Shown here piece by piece: positions 14,254-23,288 of a stretch of DNA of 34,440 bases (positions within the stretch are counted from its first letter, which is position 1; every line of letters begins with the position of its first letter). Below the pieces are notes generated by a model. It ran no database searches. It saw only the letters and a program-made list of their open reading frames with translations, and was not told where the DNA came from. Location of the stretch: assembly GCA_900549805.1 (NCBI GenBank), contig URPV01000007.1, positions 1 through 34,440 of the forward strand. Direction: 5' to 3'. This DNA comes from an uncultured Veillonella sp. (lineage in GTDB: Bacteria > Bacillota > Negativicutes > Veillonellales > Veillonellaceae). Made by a program: the position numbers and the translations under genes.

Positions 14254-16443
14254 TTACTTTTCGATGTTAGCCAATTTTAGCCGTAGGGCATTAGATACAA
14301 CTGTAACTGAGGAGAAAGCCATGGCTGTACCAGCGATCATTGGATTAAGGAGACCAGCTGCGGCTAATGGAATACCAATACAGTTAAAGATTAGGGCCCA
14401 GAAGAGGTTTTGCTTGATATTAGTCAAGGTCTTACGGCTCAAGTTAATAGCTTGTACCAACGAGTTAAGGTCATTACGAACCAAGACAATATCTGCTGCT
14501 TCTACGGCTATGTCCGTACCAGACCCGATGGCAAAGCCGATATCTGCCGTAGCTAAGGCAGGAGCATCATTGATTCCATCCCCTACCATGCCGACACGTT
14601 TGCCTTGGGCTTGCAGTTCTGCTACCTTAGAAGCCTTATCCTGAGGCAAGACTTCTGCTATGACATGCTCAATGCCAGCTTGCTTGGCGATGTATTGAGC
14701 AGTCCGCCGATTATCCCCCGTCAACATCCACACTTCAACGCCCTTTTTCTTCAAATCAGCGACGACCTTCTTAGTTTCTGGACGCAATTGATCTTCTACG
14801 GCCCAGAGGGCGGATACAGTGCCATCCACGGCTAAGAGGGAAACAGAAGCCCCTTGTTCTTCCAGAGCTAGTACATCAGGTAAAATGGCTTCCATTGGAT
14901 ACCCTAAATCAGTCATCCATCGGCTATGGCCCAATTGCAAGAGATGGCCATCAACAGTCCCTTCTAGGCCCTTACCAGGAACATCCTTAAAGTCCCCTAA
15001 GCTTATGGATGGATCCAGCTTGTTATAGCCCCTATCTTCCCCATAGTAAGTCATGGCAATGGCAATTGGGTGAGATGTCTTTCCTTCCAAGGCCATCATA
15101 TATTTCATATTGTCCTCTTCATGGCCCGCATAGTTGGTAAACTGTCTAACTTCCAAGACCCCTTGAGTAAGAGTCCCAGTCTTATCCACCACGAGGGCAT
15201 TAAGACCACCAGTCTTTTCCAAAAACTCAGCCGACTTAATGAGAATGCCATGTTCAGCACCTAAACCAGACCCTACCATGATAGAAGTTGGGGTCGCTAA
15301 TCCCAACGCACAAGGGCAAGCGATAACCAAAACAGCCGTAGCGGAGAGGACGGATTGGTTAAGACTTCCATCCAAGAGGAAGTACCATACTAAACCCGTA
15401 AGGACAGCTATACCAATAACAGCTGGCACGAAGTAGGCAGCCACAACATCGGCAATCCGTTGTATGGAGGCCTTGGATGTTTGCGCCTCTTCCACGACCT
15501 TAATGATTTGCGACAGCATGGTGTCCATGCCAATCTTCTTGGCTTCCATAGTAAAAGAGCCAGTCAAGTTAATGGTAGCGCCGATGACATCAAGGCCCAC
15601 CTTCTTTTCTACCGGCAAGGATTCCCCTGTCAACATAGATTCATCCACAGTGGAATAACCCTCCAAGAGAGTCCCGTCCACTGGAATCTTTTCACCGGCC
15701 CGCACCTGAATGCGGTCCCCTGGTTTAACTTGGCTAGTAGGGATATCCACCACCTGTCCATCCCGTTCTACGTGGGCCACTGCTGGTTGCAAAGCGATGA
15801 GCTTTTGCAAGGCTTCAGAGGTCCGCCCCTTAGCCACTTCTTCCAAGAGTTTCCCTAGGAGGATAAAGGTAATGAGCCAAGCGGAGGTTTCAAAGTAGAC
15901 ATGAGGATGGTGGCCTGCTGGATGAACCATGATAAGCCAATGATAGATGGAGAAGAGATAGGCTACCGATGTTCCCATAACAACCAAGACATCCATGGTT
16001 AAGGCGCCGGATTTAATAGCTGACCACGCACCCTTATAGAAAACAAGGCCCGGTCCAAATTGAGCGATAGAGGCCAAGACAAATTCTACGCCGATTGGTA
16101 GCATATAGTCTTCTAGCCCGAAATTAGGTAAGAACATGGATACCATCATTGGCACAGCCATACAAGCAGCTATAACAAAGCGTGCAATCGGCTTCTTAAG
16201 GTCTGGCTTTTCAATTTCTTGCTTAGTGGGATCTGCTTCTTCAGCGCCAAAGCCAATACCCTGAATGGCCCCAATAATAGCCTCTGATGTGAGACTGGTT
16301 CCTTCTTTTAGGTCAACAGTTCCCTTCCGAGTCAAAAGATTTACCTTAACATCTTCTACGCCGTCTAATTTAGATACGACATTCTCTACCCGTTTTACAC
16401 AGGCCGCACAGTGCATGCCTGTAATATCAAACTCTTTTTTCAT
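14254..16443 (-). CDS. copA: Cu(I)-translocating P-type ATPase CopA
   Basis: 729 aa. One N-terminal heavy-metal-associated domain with GMHCAAC (Cys12, Cys15). Eight membrane segments are expected; the actuator motif TGES is at 272-275, the metal-site CPC at 376-378 (IACPCALG), the phosphorylation loop DKTGTLTQG at 420, the SHP signature (GKTSHPIA), MLTGDN, and GDGINDAPAL near 620. The last helix carries MAFSSVTVVSNALRL, the Met/Ser-Ser pattern of the Cu(I) (P1B-1) group. It exports Cu(I), possibly Ag(I), from the cytoplasm. No copZ chaperone or csoR/cueR regulator gene adjoins it; the neighbouring yigZ and lysR are divergent. Terminator at its 3' end, so monocistronic. Confidence 0.95.
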   Translation of the reverse strand: MKKEFDITGMHCAACVKRVENVVSKLDGVEDVKVNLLTRKGTVDLKEGTSLTSEAIIGAIQGIGFGAEEADPTKQEIEKPDLKKPIARFVIAACMAVPMMVSMFLPNFGLEDYMLPIGVEFVLASIAQFGPGLVFYKGAWSAIKSGALTMDVLVVMGTSVAYLFSIYHWLIMVHPAGHHPHVYFETSAWLITFILLGKLLEEVAKGRTSEALQKLIALQPAVAHVERDGQVVDIPTSQVKPGDRIQVRAGEKIPVDGTLLEGYSTVDESMLTGESLPVEKKVGLDVIGATINLTGSFTMEAKKIGMDTMLSQIIKVVEEAQTSKASIQRIADVVAAYFVPAVIGIAVLTGLVWYFLLDGSLNQSVLSATAVLVIACPCALGLATPTSIMVGSGLGAEHGILIKSAEFLEKTGGLNALVVDKTGTLTQGVLEVRQFTNYAGHEEDNMKYMMALEGKTSHPIAIAMTYYGEDRGYNKLDPSISLGDFKDVPGKGLEGTVDGHLLQLGHSRWMTDLGYPMEAILPDVLALEEQGASVSLLAVDGTVSALWAVEDQLRPETKKVVADLKKKGVEVWMLTGDNRRTAQYIAKQAGIEHVIAEVLPQDKASKVAELQAQGKRVGMVGDGINDAPALATADIGFAIGSGTDIAVEAADIVLVRNDLNSLVQAINLSRKTLTNIKQNLFWALIFNCIGIPLAAAGLLNPMIAGTAMAFSSVTVVSNALRLKLANIEK

Positions 16444-16672
16444 CCCTAACCTCTTTCACAAAATAGGAGTCTTTATCATGCTCACAATTCCCTTGTAAAA
16501 AGGGTTTTAATTCCCTAGTAATTCTACAGGATTTACTATTTAAGGTTACACCTAGATGATAAACAATGTCAAATTTTGAGCATTCATTATGTTTTAACTA
16601 TAACGAACAGTTATATTATGTCTAGTTTTCTGTTATAATGATATATATTTAGTGTGAAAATGAGGATTAGCC
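16444..16672. promoter_or_regulatory. Divergent control region of copA and the yigZ-like gene
   Basis: 229 nt AT-rich. For yigZ (plus): TATAAT at 16634-16639, 34 nt before the ATG, with a poor -35 (TTATAT). For copA (minus): TTGACA at 16572-16567 with no good -10 at 17-18 nt (GTAACC or TAACCT), a shape often seen with activator-dependent promoters. Between it and copA lie two direct copies of AATTCCCT (16486-16493 and 16509-16516, 23 bp apart) and an inverted CCCTT/AAGGG. These are candidate operator sites; no known copper-box consensus is matched. Confidence 0.45.
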
Positions 16673-17347
16673 ATGCGAGACATAAGCCAACAAAAGGATT
16701 ATATAGCGGTCAGCCAGTCCTATCGCACAGAATATACTATAGAGAAGTCTCGTTTTATCGCTAGTATAGCCCCTTGCCAAAGCGAGGAGGAGGCCCAGTC
16801 CTTTATCACTAGCATAAAAAAAGAATTTTGGGATGCCCGCCACAACTGTACAGCCTTTGCTATAGGACCTCGCCAAGAGCAACAGCGGTCCTCAGATGAC
16901 GGCGAGCCATCTGGCACAGCAGGCAAACCCATTTTGGAAGTCCTCAAGAAAACAGGCGTAACCAACGCGGCCATCGTAGTTACCCGCTATTTTGGAGGGA
17001 TTAAACTCGGGGCCGGAGGTCTTATTCGAGCTTACTCCCACGCAGCGTCCTTGGCCACCCATGGAGCCCCCAAAGAATTACATACCCTTCGACAAGTCTT
17101 ACATGTCACACTAGACTACGCACTTTACGGAAGTATTGAACGCCTCTTAGTCGACCAGGGCTATAGCTATACTAGCGACTTCGGCGCACAAGTAAGCCTA
17201 GCCGTCTATGTACCACCCCAAGACTTAAGTAGCCTATCAGAGGCCATCACCAATGCCACTGGTGGCAAGGCGATCATTGAATGCGGCGACCTACAAGAAG
17301 TAAGTCTTCCCTATCAAGAATCGGATGGTTCCACCAATAAGGACTGA
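16673..17347 (+). CDS. YigZ/IMPACT family protein (UPF0029)
   Basis: 224 aa. The N-terminal UPF0029 domain carries the family signature DDGEPSGTAGKPIL (about residues 79-92) and RYFGGIKLGAGGLIRAYS (about 104-121). A short C-terminal DUF1949-like alpha/beta domain follows. Eukaryotic IMPACT/YIH1 proteins restrain GCN2 kinase; bacterial YigZ/YvyE proteins have a comparable fold, and their role is not settled. Start ATG at 16673 with GAGGA upstream. Its plus-strand orientation breaks the minus-strand run, and it is followed 52 nt later by a lysR gene. Confidence 0.9.
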   Translation: MRDISQQKDYIAVSQSYRTEYTIEKSRFIASIAPCQSEEEAQSFITSIKKEFWDARHNCTAFAIGPRQEQQRSSDDGEPSGTAGKPILEVLKKTGVTNAAIVVTRYFGGIKLGAGGLIRAYSHAASLATHGAPKELHTLRQVLHVTLDYALYGSIERLLVDQGYSYTSDFGAQVSLAVYVPPQDLSSLSEAITNATGGKAIIECGDLQEVSLPYQESDGSTNKD

Positions 17348-17399
17348 TCCGTCTTACTTCCCATCTACCTATAGAGGCTATAAAAAAAGAGAGGATTCT

Positions 17400-18290
17400 A
17401 TGGACACATCCTACTACCATAACTTTATCACCCTAATACAAGCTGGCAATATGACACAAGCCGCTGAAATTTTACATATTACCCAACCAGCCCTTTCCAA
17501 ACAACTCAAATATTTGGAAGCCGAATTTGGAACTCCTCTGCTCAAAATTAAGCGGGGGCAACGGGGGGCCAAATTAGAGCTCACCAAAGCAGGCCGTATC
17601 TTCTACGACAAGGCACAACAACTCTGTGCCATCGACGAAGAACTCCATAATGAAGTGCGGGCTTTAACTGCAAAGATTGACGGAACCTTACGGATTGCTG
17701 CATCAGCCTCTCGATCGACGTCAATTCTACAGCAACACCTTCCAGCCTTTGCACAAAAATACCCGTCCGTCCAATACGCACTCTACGAAGGGCTCATGGC
17801 GGATGTAGTGGAAAAGCTCATTACTGGTGTAGCCGAGTTGGGCATTGTCAACGAGCACATGGTAGACCATGAAAAATTTGACATCATCTTTACCCAAGAA
17901 GAGCAACTCTATGCTATCTTCCGAAAGGATGTCTTCTTTGCGGATAAGGACAAGAATGATATTACCTGGAATGATATTAAGAACCGTCCTCTAGCTCTAT
18001 CCGGAGGGTCTGTGCGGATGATTAATCAGTCCTCCCTCGCTAATTTAGAAACCCTCAATGTGTCCATCATTTCTACCACTAAGGCTGCCGCTATCGAATG
18101 GGCTGCTACAGGCCGGTCCATAGCCCTAGTGCCTATGGAGGAAAAAGAAGCCATTAACCAACGGCAAATGATGCGGGTTAAGGTAAAGGACTTTTCTGAA
18201 ACCTTCAAAAAGGCCTTCATCATCCTTAAAGGCCATGCCCTATCTCCTGTAGCCCAACAATTTATTGAGTTTTACGAAGCTAACTTATAA
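17400..18290 (+). CDS. LysR-family transcriptional regulator
   Basis: 296 aa from the ATG at 17400, chosen for the AGAGAGGA site upstream and the typical N-terminus; the longer frame reaches back into yigZ. Winged helix-turn-helix at residues 3-60: FITLIQAGNMTQAAEILHIT then QPALSKQLKYLEAEFG. The effector domain (about 92-290) has two Rossmann-like lobes. The ligand cannot be inferred. LysR proteins usually control a divergent neighbour, but here the upstream gene is co-oriented (yigZ) and the next gene downstream is convergent (pyrD), so the target is unknown. Ends 6 nt before a strong bidirectional terminator. Confidence 0.9.
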   Translation: MDTSYYHNFITLIQAGNMTQAAEILHITQPALSKQLKYLEAEFGTPLLKIKRGQRGAKLELTKAGRIFYDKAQQLCAIDEELHNEVRALTAKIDGTLRIAASASRSTSILQQHLPAFAQKYPSVQYALYEGLMADVVEKLITGVAELGIVNEHMVDHEKFDIIFTQEEQLYAIFRKDVFFADKDKNDITWNDIKNRPLALSGGSVRMINQSSLANLETLNVSIISTTKAAAIEWAATGRSIALVPMEEKEAINQRQMMRVKVKDFSETFKKAFIILKGHALSPVAQQFIEFYEANL

Positions 18291-18295
18291 CCATT

Positions 18296-18342
18296 AGAAA
18301 GAGCCCTTGGCTTAGACAATATCTAAGCCAAGGGCTCTTTCT
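18296..18342. terminator. Bidirectional terminator between lysR and pyrD
   Basis: A perfect 21-bp stem (18296-18316 with 18322-18342) and 5-nt loop CAATA. Both arms end in AGAAAGAGCCC or its complement, so a T-rich tract (TTTCTTTATT on plus, TTTCTAATGG on minus) follows in each direction. It lies between convergent lysR (+) and pyrD (-) and can serve both. Confidence 0.93.
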
Positions 18343-18357
18343 TTATTCATGTTAAAT

Positions 18358-19308
18358 TTAGTCCATAATCAAGGCACCCGTCAATTGAGAGACGGATTCA
18401 AAGCCTTGTTCTTGACAGTAGTGATCCAATTCGCGAGCAATGCGTCCGATAGCCCTAGGGTCTATCATAGTAGCGGTGCCTACTTGTACAGCAGAAGCAC
18501 CCGCTAACATAAATTCCGCTGCGTCACTTCCTGTCATGATCCCGCCAAGGCCAATAATAGGAATCTTTACAGCCTTGGATACTTGATGGACCATACGGAG
18601 CGCCACTGGTTTAACAGCAGGTCCAGAGAAACCACCGTAAATATTGCCCAAAATTGGACGGCGGGTCCGTGGATCGATAGCCATACCCAAGAGGGTATTA
18701 ATGAGGCTGACCCCATCAGCACCACCAGCCTCACAGGCACGAGCAATTTCAGCAATATCCGTTACATTAGGAGACAGCTTGATAATAACAGGCTTATTTG
18801 TCTTAGCACGAACGGCCTTAGTGACCGCTTCTACTACCTTAGGGTCCACCCCAAAGGCCATACCCTCGCACTCTACATTAGGACAGGATACATTGACTTC
18901 TAGTCCAGCAATGCCCTCTACCGCAAGGGTTTCTGCCATCCACGCAAACTCATCTACAGAGCCAGCTGACATATTAGCCAAGAGTGGTGCATCATACTTC
19001 TTAAGGTCAGGTAGAATATGTTCCACAAAATATTCTGCCCCAGGGTTTTCTAAGCCGATAGAATTCAAAAGGCCCGATGGGGTCTCCGCAATACGAGTCC
19101 CTTTATTACCGTTCCGTCCCTTCGGGGTTAAGCCTTTGACGGAAATAGCGCCCACCTCATTAGATAAATCAAGATAAGGGGCGTATTCAGGTCCATTGCC
19201 AAAAGTCCCAGAGGCAGCAATAATTGGGTTCTTCATTTTGATCCCGCAGTAATCGATAGCGAGACGGTCAATTGCTTGAACCGTATGATTTAAATCGCGT
19301 TCAACCAT
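18358..19308 (-). CDS. pyrD: Dihydroorotate dehydrogenase (NAD+), catalytic subunit PyrD
   Basis: 316 aa, class 1B. The FMN barrel shows MKNPIIAASGTFGNGPEY near the N-terminus, NSIGLENPG, EVNVSCPNVECEG (the SCPN cysteine is the class-1 active base), KLSPNVTDI, GGADGVSLINT, and the phosphate-binding GLGGIMTGSDAAEFMLAGASAVQVGTA split over residues about 250-277. It oxidises dihydroorotate to orotate. The start overlaps the pyrK stop (TAATG). Pairing with pyrK marks the NAD-dependent heterotetramer. Last gene of the pyr operon, ending at the bidirectional terminator. Confidence 0.96.
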   Translation of the reverse strand: MVERDLNHTVQAIDRLAIDYCGIKMKNPIIAASGTFGNGPEYAPYLDLSNEVGAISVKGLTPKGRNGNKGTRIAETPSGLLNSIGLENPGAEYFVEHILPDLKKYDAPLLANMSAGSVDEFAWMAETLAVEGIAGLEVNVSCPNVECEGMAFGVDPKVVEAVTKAVRAKTNKPVIIKLSPNVTDIAEIARACEAGGADGVSLINTLLGMAIDPRTRRPILGNIYGGFSGPAVKPVALRMVHQVSKAVKIPIIGLGGIMTGSDAAEFMLAGASAVQVGTATMIDPRAIGRIARELDHYCQEQGFESVSQLTGALIMD

Positions 19309-20075
19309 TAGAAGAACACCTCCTCAGCAGGGAATACAGGACCATCCTTACATACCTTATAGCGCTTACCATCGCGTCCATCACAGGCGCAACCCAAGCA
19401 GCCACCAGTACCACAGCCCATCCGTTCTTCTAAGGATACCTGGCAAGGCACACCTTGATCAGCAGCCACCTTAGCGACCCCCTTCATCATAGGCATGGGA
19501 CCACAAGTCATAACAGAAGTAAAGCTATTAGCCTTAATTAAGTGAGGCATGATAGTTGTTGGGAACCCCTTAGTCCCCATAGATCCATCGTCTGTAGTGA
19601 TGTGCACCTTAACAGGTGTATTCTTAAAGAGATCCGCCCAGAAGCTTTCGCTTTGGTTGCGGAAGCCCAAGATTACTTGGGCCTCTTGACCCTTTTCTAA
19701 ATGAGAGGCAATACAAAGCATAGGGGCAATACCCACGCCACCACCTACGAGAAGCATGTTCGAAGAGGCTTCAAAAGCTTGGCCCAAAGGTCCTAAACAA
19801 TCCAATTGCTCCCCTACCTTCATGCGAGTCATCAATTCGGTCCCTTGACCTACAACGCGGTAGAGCAATGTGATGGTCCCCTTGTCTGCATCGAATCCAG
19901 CATAGCTAATAGGACGACGCAACAAAGGCGCCGTCCCTTGGCTTACGCGGACGTTGCAGAACTGACCAATCTTGGCTTCTTTTGCTTGTTGAGGCGCATG
20001 GACATCCATAATCCACACATCGCTACCAATTTGGTCATTAGAGAGAATAGTCCCCATTTCTACATAACCGCTCAT
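19308..20075 (-). CDS. pyrK: Dihydroorotate dehydrogenase electron transfer subunit PyrK
   Basis: 255 aa from the ATG at 20075 (MSGYVEMGTILSN), preceded by GGAG 8 nt upstream inside the carB end; the longer frame only adds carB overlap. FAD domain with LLRRPISYAG and LLYRVVGQGTELM; NAD domain with LLVGGGVGIAPML; C-terminal [2Fe-2S] cluster in ERMGCGTGGCLGCACDG and a fourth Cys in YKVCKDGP. It passes electrons from PyrD to NAD+. It starts 1 nt after the carB stop and is translationally coupled to pyrD. Confidence 0.96.
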   Translation of the reverse strand: MSGYVEMGTILSNDQIGSDVWIMDVHAPQQAKEAKIGQFCNVRVSQGTAPLLRRPISYAGFDADKGTITLLYRVVGQGTELMTRMKVGEQLDCLGPLGQAFEASSNMLLVGGGVGIAPMLCIASHLEKGQEAQVILGFRNQSESFWADLFKNTPVKVHITTDDGSMGTKGFPTTIMPHLIKANSFTSVMTCGPMPMMKGVAKVAADQGVPCQVSLEERMGCGTGGCLGCACDGRDGKRYKVCKDGPVFPAEEVFF

Positions 20076-20076
20076 A

Positions 20077-23000
20077 TTATTTCTCCAATCTGAAATCTTG
20101 CATTGCTTCAACGGATTGATTAGCCACGTTCTTACGATCTGCTACAACCCGCAATACTTCCCGGGCCGTATCCAAGGATGTAAGGCATGGCGTCCCCATT
20201 TCTACCGCTAAGCGGCGCAATTGGAATCCTTCCCGCTCTGGACGCTTGCCAGCAGTTAAGGTATTCAAAACGAGGTCGATAGAGTCATTTTTAATGTGAT
20301 CTGCACAGTTATCTGCCCCTTCGGAAATCTTATTGACTACCTTACAGTCAACGCCATGTTCCTTGAAGTAGCGACCAGTACCGCCTGTGGCCTCAATGTG
20401 GTAACCCAACTCGATAAAGCCCTTAGCGAGGTTGGCTGCTTCTTCCTTATCCCGATCTGCTACGGTCATAAGTATAGTCCCATCTTCAGGGATCCGCATC
20501 TTAGCCCCGTTAATGGCCTTATAAAGAGCTTCGGAATAAGTACGACCAATCCCCATAACTTCGCCCGTAGACTTCATTTCAGGGCCTAAAGCAATTTCTA
20601 CGAGGCCCATCTTGGAGAAGGAGAAAACTGGTGCTTTTACAGCTACCAAGTTGCGGCTTGGTACCAAGCCAGATGGCAAGCCTAAATCCTTAAGGCTAGC
20701 CCCCAAAGCGATACGAGTAGCACATTCTACCATGTTGATCCCTGTAACCTTGGAGAGGAATGGCACAGTCCGAGAGGACCGAGGGTTAACTTCAATAACG
20801 TTGAGTTCTCCTTCAGCGGATACGATATATTGGATATTGAGAACCCCTTTAACATTAAGACCAATCGCAATGCGACGAGTGTAGTCTACAATTTGGTCAA
20901 TCAATTCTTGACTCAAGTGTTGGGCAGGATATACAGCCATGGAGTCACCAGAGTGGACCCCAGCCCGTTCGATTTGTTCCATAATGCCCGGAATACAAAC
21001 GTCGTCTCCATCAGCGATGGCATCGACTTCTACTTCCATGCCCACCATGTAGCGGTCAATCAAAACAGGGTGTTCCTTAGAAGCTACAACCGCTTCTTTC
21101 ATATACTTGTTGAGTTCTCCATCGTTGTAAACGATTTCCATAGCCCGGCCGCCCAATACATAGGATGGACGTACAATCAGTGGATATTGTAACTTCTTTG
21201 CTGCTTCCAAGGCTTCTTCGTCAGAAGTAACCAAAGCCCCTACAGGACGAGGAATCCCTAATTTAGCCAAGAGTTCATCAAACCGCTCCCGATCTTCTGC
21301 CATATCGATTGCATCAACGGAAGTACCAAGGATCTTAACGCCGCCTTCTGCCAAAGGCCCTGCCAGATTAATGGCTGTTTGGCCACCAAATTGAGCAATA
21401 ACCCCTGCCGGTTGTTCCTTGCGGATAACTTCCATCACATCCTCTACAGTCAATGGTTCAAAGTAGAGGGAGTCAGATGTATCAAAGTCAGTAGATACAG
21501 TTTCTGGGTTGTTATTGATAATAATAGATTTTTTACCAGCCTTGCGAAGGGCCCAAGCAGAATGAACGGAACAGTAGTCGAATTCAACCCCTTGCCCAAT
21601 CCGGATAGGACCAGACCCCAAGACGATAACACCTTCTTGACCCAATGGTTTCACTTCATCTTCTCTAGCATAGGCAGAGTAGTAGTATGGTGTCTTCGCA
21701 TCAAACTCAGCAGCACAAGTATCAACATACTTATAGGTTGGGAAGAGTTTCATCTCTTCCCGCTTAGCCAATACAGCTTCCGCTGTCGTATTAGCATAGC
21801 GTGCGATAACCGCATCAGGCATAGAGTAACGCTTAGCCGTTTTAAGATTGCTTTCTGTCACGCCATTAGCCGCCAAGTCTTTTTCTAAGACTACAATGTT
21901 TTTAATCTTTTCAATAAACCAGTTGTCAATCTTGGTGATATAGTGGATTTTCTCCACGGAAATGCCCCGGCGAAGAGCTTCTGCTACCACATAAATCCGC
22001 TCATCATCCACCAAGTGAAGGCGTTCGATGATTTGTTCCATGCTTTCATGGGCAATTTTAGGCAAGGCAATATGATCAAGGCCAATTTCAAGAGAGCGAA
22101 TAGCTTTCAAGAGGGAGCCTTCCATGGTCCGGTCAATAGCCATAACTTCACCAGTGGCCTTCATTTGTGTGCCCAAGGTGCGGTCTGCCAAGTTGAACTT
22201 ATCAAATGGCCAACGAGGGAATTTGGTAACTACATAGTCCAAGGTTGGTTCGAAGCAGGCCTTGGTTTCGCCGGTAATGGCATTTTCAATCTGATCCAAG
22301 GTCATACCCGTAGCTATCTTAGCCGCTACACGGGCAATCGGATAGCCTGTTGCCTTAGAAGCCAAGGCGGAAGAACGGGATACACGAGGATTTACTTCAA
22401 TAACGATGTATTCGTTTGTATCTGGATTCAAAGCGTATTGAACGTTACAGCCCCCTTCAATTTCCAAGTAGCGGATAATATCAACCGCTGCTGTCCGGAG
22501 CATTTGGTACTGAATATCATTCAAAGTTTGAGATGGTGCTACAACTATAGAGTCCCCTGTATGAACGCCCACTGGATCGATGTTTTCCATATTACATACG
22601 ATAATACAGTTGTTAGCAGAATCCCGCATCACTTCATATTCAATCTCTTTCCAACCCGCTACAGACCGTTCCACCAAAATTTGGTGAATGGGGGACAACT
22701 TAATACCACGACGGGCGATTTCGTACATTTCATCTTCGTCGTGGGCAATACCACCACCAGTACCGCCCATAGTGAAAGCTGGACGAATGATGATTGGATA
22801 ACCAATGCGGTTAGCGAAGGCAACCGCTTCCTCCAAATCGGTAAAGATATCGGATTCTGGTACAGGTTGACCAATCCGCTGCATAGCAGCCTTGAAGAGT
22901 TCACGATCTTCCGCTTGCTTAATAGCTGCTAGAGAGGTCCCCAAGAGGCGCACCCCATACTCTTCAAGGACGCCCGCTTCAGATAGCTCTACTGCCATAT

Positions 23001-23286
23001 TGAGGCCCACTTGGCCGCCCAAGGTAGCTAGCAAGGCATCTGGCCGTTCCTTTTTGATAACTTCTGTAACGAAGTCTAGGGAGATTGGTTCGATGTAGAC
23101 GCGGTCAGCAATGTCTTCATCCGTCATGATAGTCGCTGGGTTAGAGTTAACCAAAACCACTTCATAGCCTTCTTCTCGAAGAGACCGGCAGGCCTGCGTG
23201 CCAGCGTAGTCAAATTCAGCCGCTTGGCCGATAATGATTGGGCCAGAACCAATTACGAGTACTTTATGGAATTCTTTGTTAGACAT
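20077..23286 (-). CDS. carB: Carbamoyl-phosphate synthase large subunit
   Basis: 1069 aa, normal size. The preferred start is the ATG at 23286 (MSNKEFHKVLVIGSGPI), with AAAGGG 9 nt upstream; a TTG three codons earlier is possible. Two tandem carbamoyl-phosphate synthase halves: first ATP-grasp with GFPIIIRP-like IGYPIIIRPAFTMGGTGGG, second with YPLIVRPSYVLGGRAMEIVY, each preceded by a GSGPI(I/R)IGQ motif. The C-terminal MGS-like allosteric domain (last ~140 residues) contains ATGGTGRYFKEHG and TLTAGKRPEREGFQLRRLA. It makes carbamoyl phosphate from ammonia delivered by CarA, bicarbonate and two ATP. Confidence 0.97.
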   Translation of the reverse strand: MSNKEFHKVLVIGSGPIIIGQAAEFDYAGTQACRSLREEGYEVVLVNSNPATIMTDEDIADRVYIEPISLDFVTEVIKKERPDALLATLGGQVGLNMAVELSEAGVLEEYGVRLLGTSLAAIKQAEDRELFKAAMQRIGQPVPESDIFTDLEEAVAFANRIGYPIIIRPAFTMGGTGGGIAHDEDEMYEIARRGIKLSPIHQILVERSVAGWKEIEYEVMRDSANNCIIVCNMENIDPVGVHTGDSIVVAPSQTLNDIQYQMLRTAAVDIIRYLEIEGGCNVQYALNPDTNEYIVIEVNPRVSRSSALASKATGYPIARVAAKIATGMTLDQIENAITGETKACFEPTLDYVVTKFPRWPFDKFNLADRTLGTQMKATGEVMAIDRTMEGSLLKAIRSLEIGLDHIALPKIAHESMEQIIERLHLVDDERIYVVAEALRRGISVEKIHYITKIDNWFIEKIKNIVVLEKDLAANGVTESNLKTAKRYSMPDAVIARYANTTAEAVLAKREEMKLFPTYKYVDTCAAEFDAKTPYYYSAYAREDEVKPLGQEGVIVLGSGPIRIGQGVEFDYCSVHSAWALRKAGKKSIIINNNPETVSTDFDTSDSLYFEPLTVEDVMEVIRKEQPAGVIAQFGGQTAINLAGPLAEGGVKILGTSVDAIDMAEDRERFDELLAKLGIPRPVGALVTSDEEALEAAKKLQYPLIVRPSYVLGGRAMEIVYNDGELNKYMKEAVVASKEHPVLIDRYMVGMEVEVDAIADGDDVCIPGIMEQIERAGVHSGDSMAVYPAQHLSQELIDQIVDYTRRIAIGLNVKGVLNIQYIVSAEGELNVIEVNPRSSRTVPFLSKVTGINMVECATRIALGASLKDLGLPSGLVPSRNLVAVKAPVFSFSKMGLVEIALGPEMKSTGEVMGIGRTYSEALYKAINGAKMRIPEDGTILMTVADRDKEEAANLAKGFIELGYHIEATGGTGRYFKEHGVDCKVVNKISEGADNCADHIKNDSIDLVLNTLTAGKRPEREGFQLRRLAVEMGTPCLTSLDTAREVLRVVADRKNVANQSVEAMQDFRLEK

Positions 23287-23288
23287 AA

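Noticed and set aside
21943..22932. A 329-codon plus-strand frame inside carB
   Set aside because: Antisense shadow of a fully conserved carB region; no RBS and no recognisable domain.
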